DNA of 64,000 nt from an uncultured Alphaproteobacteria bacterium. GTDB taxonomy: Bacteria; Pseudomonadota; Alphaproteobacteria; Bin95. Positions 61,953 through 64,000 of this stretch are shown here, one piece after another. The stretch is from positions 118,488-182,487 of the forward strand of contig CALAHN010000089.1 of assembly GCA_937891825.1 (NCBI GenBank). The letters are read 5' to 3'. The notes under the pieces were generated by a model, which was not told where the DNA came from, made no database searches, and saw nothing but the letters and a program-made list of their open reading frames with translations. How positions within the stretch are numbered: position 1 is the stretch's first letter; the number at the start of each line of letters is the position of its first letter. The position numbers were made by a program, and so were the translations under genes.

Positions 61953-62315
61953 TTGTCCGAGGCTTATGCCGCTACGGCGCGTTGGACGCCGGCAAATATC
62001 GGCTCGGTCGTAGCAGGGTTTATTCTGTTCTGGCCAGCCGGCATCCTGATTCTGTTCTATGTCCTTTCTGGCGGCGATATGGCCAGAGCGTTTAACCGGT
62101 CAAGGGAGTGGGTTTCAAACATGTTCAACCGAGCGACGGCTACGAACGAGACAACCGGCAATTCCGCCTTCGACGCCTACCGCGAAGAGACCATGAACCG
62201 CTTGAAGGAAGAACAGCGCGCTTTCGGCGATTTCATGGAGCGTCTGCGCCGGGCTCGCGACCAGGAAGAGTTCGAGCGCTTCATGGCCGAACGCCGAAAC
62301 AGCCGGCCTTCCTGA
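61953..62315 (+). CDS. DUF2852-type membrane-anchored protein
   Basis: TTG start 7 nt after GGAGG; ATARWTPANIGSVVAGFILFWPAGILILFYVLSGGDM...YREETMNRLKEEQRAFGDFMERLRRARDQEEFERFMAERR. Confidence 0.85.
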   Translation: MSEAYAATARWTPANIGSVVAGFILFWPAGILILFYVLSGGDMARAFNRSREWVSNMFNRATATNETTGNSAFDAYREETMNRLKEEQRAFGDFMERLRRARDQEEFERFMAERRNSRPS

Positions 62316-62364
62316 CGCAGTTGAAGCCGCGCCGATAGCGGTTGATCCCGACCGATGCTATGAC

Positions 62365-62399
62365 CCCCCGTGGCGTGCCGCCTGCGCCACGGGGGTTTT
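62365..62399 (+). terminator. Rho-independent terminator hairpin overlapping putative ubiD SD
   Basis: CCCCCGTGGCG-TGCCGCCTG-CGCCACGGGGG-TTTT; GGGGG of 3' arm is 7 nt before ATG 62403. Confidence 0.75.
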
Positions 62400-62402
62400 G
62401 TT

Positions 62403-63926
62403 ATGCCGACCGCTTACCGTTCCCTGCGGGAATTCATGGATCTGCTCGAGGTCAAGGGCCTGCTGCAGCGTGTCGCCGTTCCCATCGATCCCGTACTGGA
62501 GATGACGGAAATTCAGACCCGGCTGCTTGCGACTGGCGGCCCGGCCGTCCTGTTCGAGCATGTGAAGGGTCCCGATGGCGGAACTGCGGGCATGCCGGCG
62601 CTGATCAACCTCTTCGGCACGGTCGAGCGGGTGGCGCTTGGCATGGGCCGGAAGCCAGAGGAACTGCGCGCCGTCGGCGAGACGCTCGCCTTTCTCCGCC
62701 AACCTGAGCCGCCTGGCGGCTGGCGCGATGCGCTGGCGATGCTGCCGCTCGTCCGGCAGGTGCTGGCGATGAAGCCGCGGTCGGTCGCCAAGGGGCCGGT
62801 GCAAGACATCGTGCTGACGGGCGACGATGTGGATCTCTCCCTTTTGCCAATTCAGACGTGCTGGCCCGGCGAACCGGCGCCCTTGATCACCTGGCCCCTG
62901 ATCGTCACCAAGGGGCCGGGCAAACGGAAAGAGGATGATTTCAATCTCGGCATTTACCGAATGCAGGTGCTGGGCAGGAACAAGACGATCATGCGCTGGC
63001 TGAAGCATCGCGGCGGCGCGCAGCATCATGCGCGCTGGGCGCGGGAAAAGCGCGATCCCTTGCCGGTGGCGGCGGTGATCGGCGCGGACCCGGGCGTCAT
63101 CCTGGCGGCCGTCACCCCGGTCCCCGACACGTTGTCGGAATATCAGTTCGCCGGGTTGCTGCGCGGCGCCAAGGTCGATCTGGTCGACTGCAAGACCGTT
63201 CCCTTGAAGGTGCCGGCCGAAGCCGAGATCGTGCTTGAAGGTTATGTCAGCCTGGACGAGACAGCGCCAGAAGGACCGTACGGCGACCATACTGGCTATT
63301 ACAATGCCGTCGAGCCGTTCCCAACCTTCACCGTGACGGCGATGACCATGCGCCGGAACCCGATTTACCTGACCACATTCACCGGCCGTCCGCCCGATGA
63401 GCCAAGCGTGCTTGGCGAGGCCCTGAACGAGGTCTTTATACCGCTGCTTCAGCAGCAATTCCCCGAAATCGTCGATTTCTGGCTGCCGCCGGAAGGCTGT
63501 TCCTACCGGATCGCCGTCGTTTCGATGCGCAAGGCCTATGCGGGCCATGCCAAGCGGGTCATGCTGGGCGTCTGGTCCTATCTCCGCCAATTCATGTACA
63601 CGAAATGGGTGATCGTGGTGGATGAGGATATCAACGCGCGAGACTGGAAGGACGTGATGTGGGCTGTATCGACCCGCATGGATCCAGCGCGCGACATTAC
63701 AGTCATTGAGAACACGCCCATCGACTATCTCGATTTCGCCAGCCCGGAATCGGGGCTTGGATCGAAGATCGGTCTCGATGCGACGAACAAGCTGCCGCCC
63801 GAGACCAAGCGCGAGTGGGGCAGGGAACTCGCTATGGATCCGGATGTCGTCCGGCGGGTGACGGAGCTTTGGCCCGCGCTTGGCCTTCCAGGCGGCGGCG
63901 CGCCGATCTGGCCGGACAAAGCCTGA
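62403..63926 (+). CDS. ubiD: UbiD-family decarboxylase
   Basis: [74 protein letters not shown]. Confidence 0.94.
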   Translation: MPTAYRSLREFMDLLEVKGLLQRVAVPIDPVLEMTEIQTRLLATGGPAVLFEHVKGPDGGTAGMPALINLFGTVERVALGMGRKPEELRAVGETLAFLRQPEPPGGWRDALAMLPLVRQVLAMKPRSVAKGPVQDIVLTGDDVDLSLLPIQTCWPGEPAPLITWPLIVTKGPGKRKEDDFNLGIYRMQVLGRNKTIMRWLKHRGGAQHHARWAREKRDPLPVAAVIGADPGVILAAVTPVPDTLSEYQFAGLLRGAKVDLVDCKTVPLKVPAEAEIVLEGYVSLDETAPEGPYGDHTGYYNAVEPFPTFTVTAMTMRRNPIYLTTFTGRPPDEPSVLGEALNEVFIPLLQQQFPEIVDFWLPPEGCSYRIAVVSMRKAYAGHAKRVMLGVWSYLRQFMYTKWVIVVDEDINARDWKDVMWAVSTRMDPARDITVIENTPIDYLDFASPESGLGSKIGLDATNKLPPETKREWGRELAMDPDVVRRVTELWPALGLPGGGAPIWPDKA

Positions 63927-63966
63927 CACGAGCGCCGCCAATCCGTTAGACTCGCCCCAGGGCCAA

Positions 63967-64000
63967 AGAGCATGGCGCAGTCAAGTGAGCGCGCCAGCGA
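63967..64000 (+). repeat. Partial composite element hairpin B, truncated by window end
   Basis: AGAGCATGGCGCAGTCAAGTGAGCGCGCCAGCGA; shares AGAGCATGGCGC and AAGT loop with copy 2 (reverse complement). Confidence 0.65.

Noticed and set aside
62358-63941. 527-aa minus-strand ORF antisense to ubiD
   Set aside because: Shadow frame, His/Arg-rich, no domain.
1-64000. Search for CRISPR arrays, transposases, prophage or defence islands
   Set aside because: No regularly spaced repeats and no ORF with transposase, integrase, phage or restriction motifs was seen.

Overview
This is a GC-rich chromosomal window, most likely from an alphaproteobacterium (secA/PPIase/argJ/mutT order, anmK next to tyrS, clpS-clpA, DUF2852 and IalB-type proteins). 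It is densely coded by about 60 mostly housekeeping and metabolic genes. I see no CRISPR array, transposase, prophage or restriction/defence island. The strongest non-routine signal is a split tRNA-Leu(UAA) gene at 13945..14282, interrupted after U34 of the anticodon by an ORF-less 252-nt group I intron. Its P1, P4, P7 and Q/R/S segments closely resemble what I recall of the cyanobacterial/plastid trnL-UAA intron. The second signal is a dispersed two-hairpin 105-bp intergenic element, with two full copies and several partial ones. Its copies differ largely by compensated base-pair changes and sit exactly on TAG stop codons; it resembles the rhizobial RIME class. Other items are a candidate sRNA with its own promoter and terminator upstream of gmd, a frameshifted AMP-ligase gene, a STAS/MBL/CHASE2-SpoIIE signalling module, a terminator hairpin overlapping the putative ubiD Shine-Dalgarno, and an orphan HPt neighbourhood. 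All calls were made by eye from the sequence and the supplied ORF track. No searches were run.
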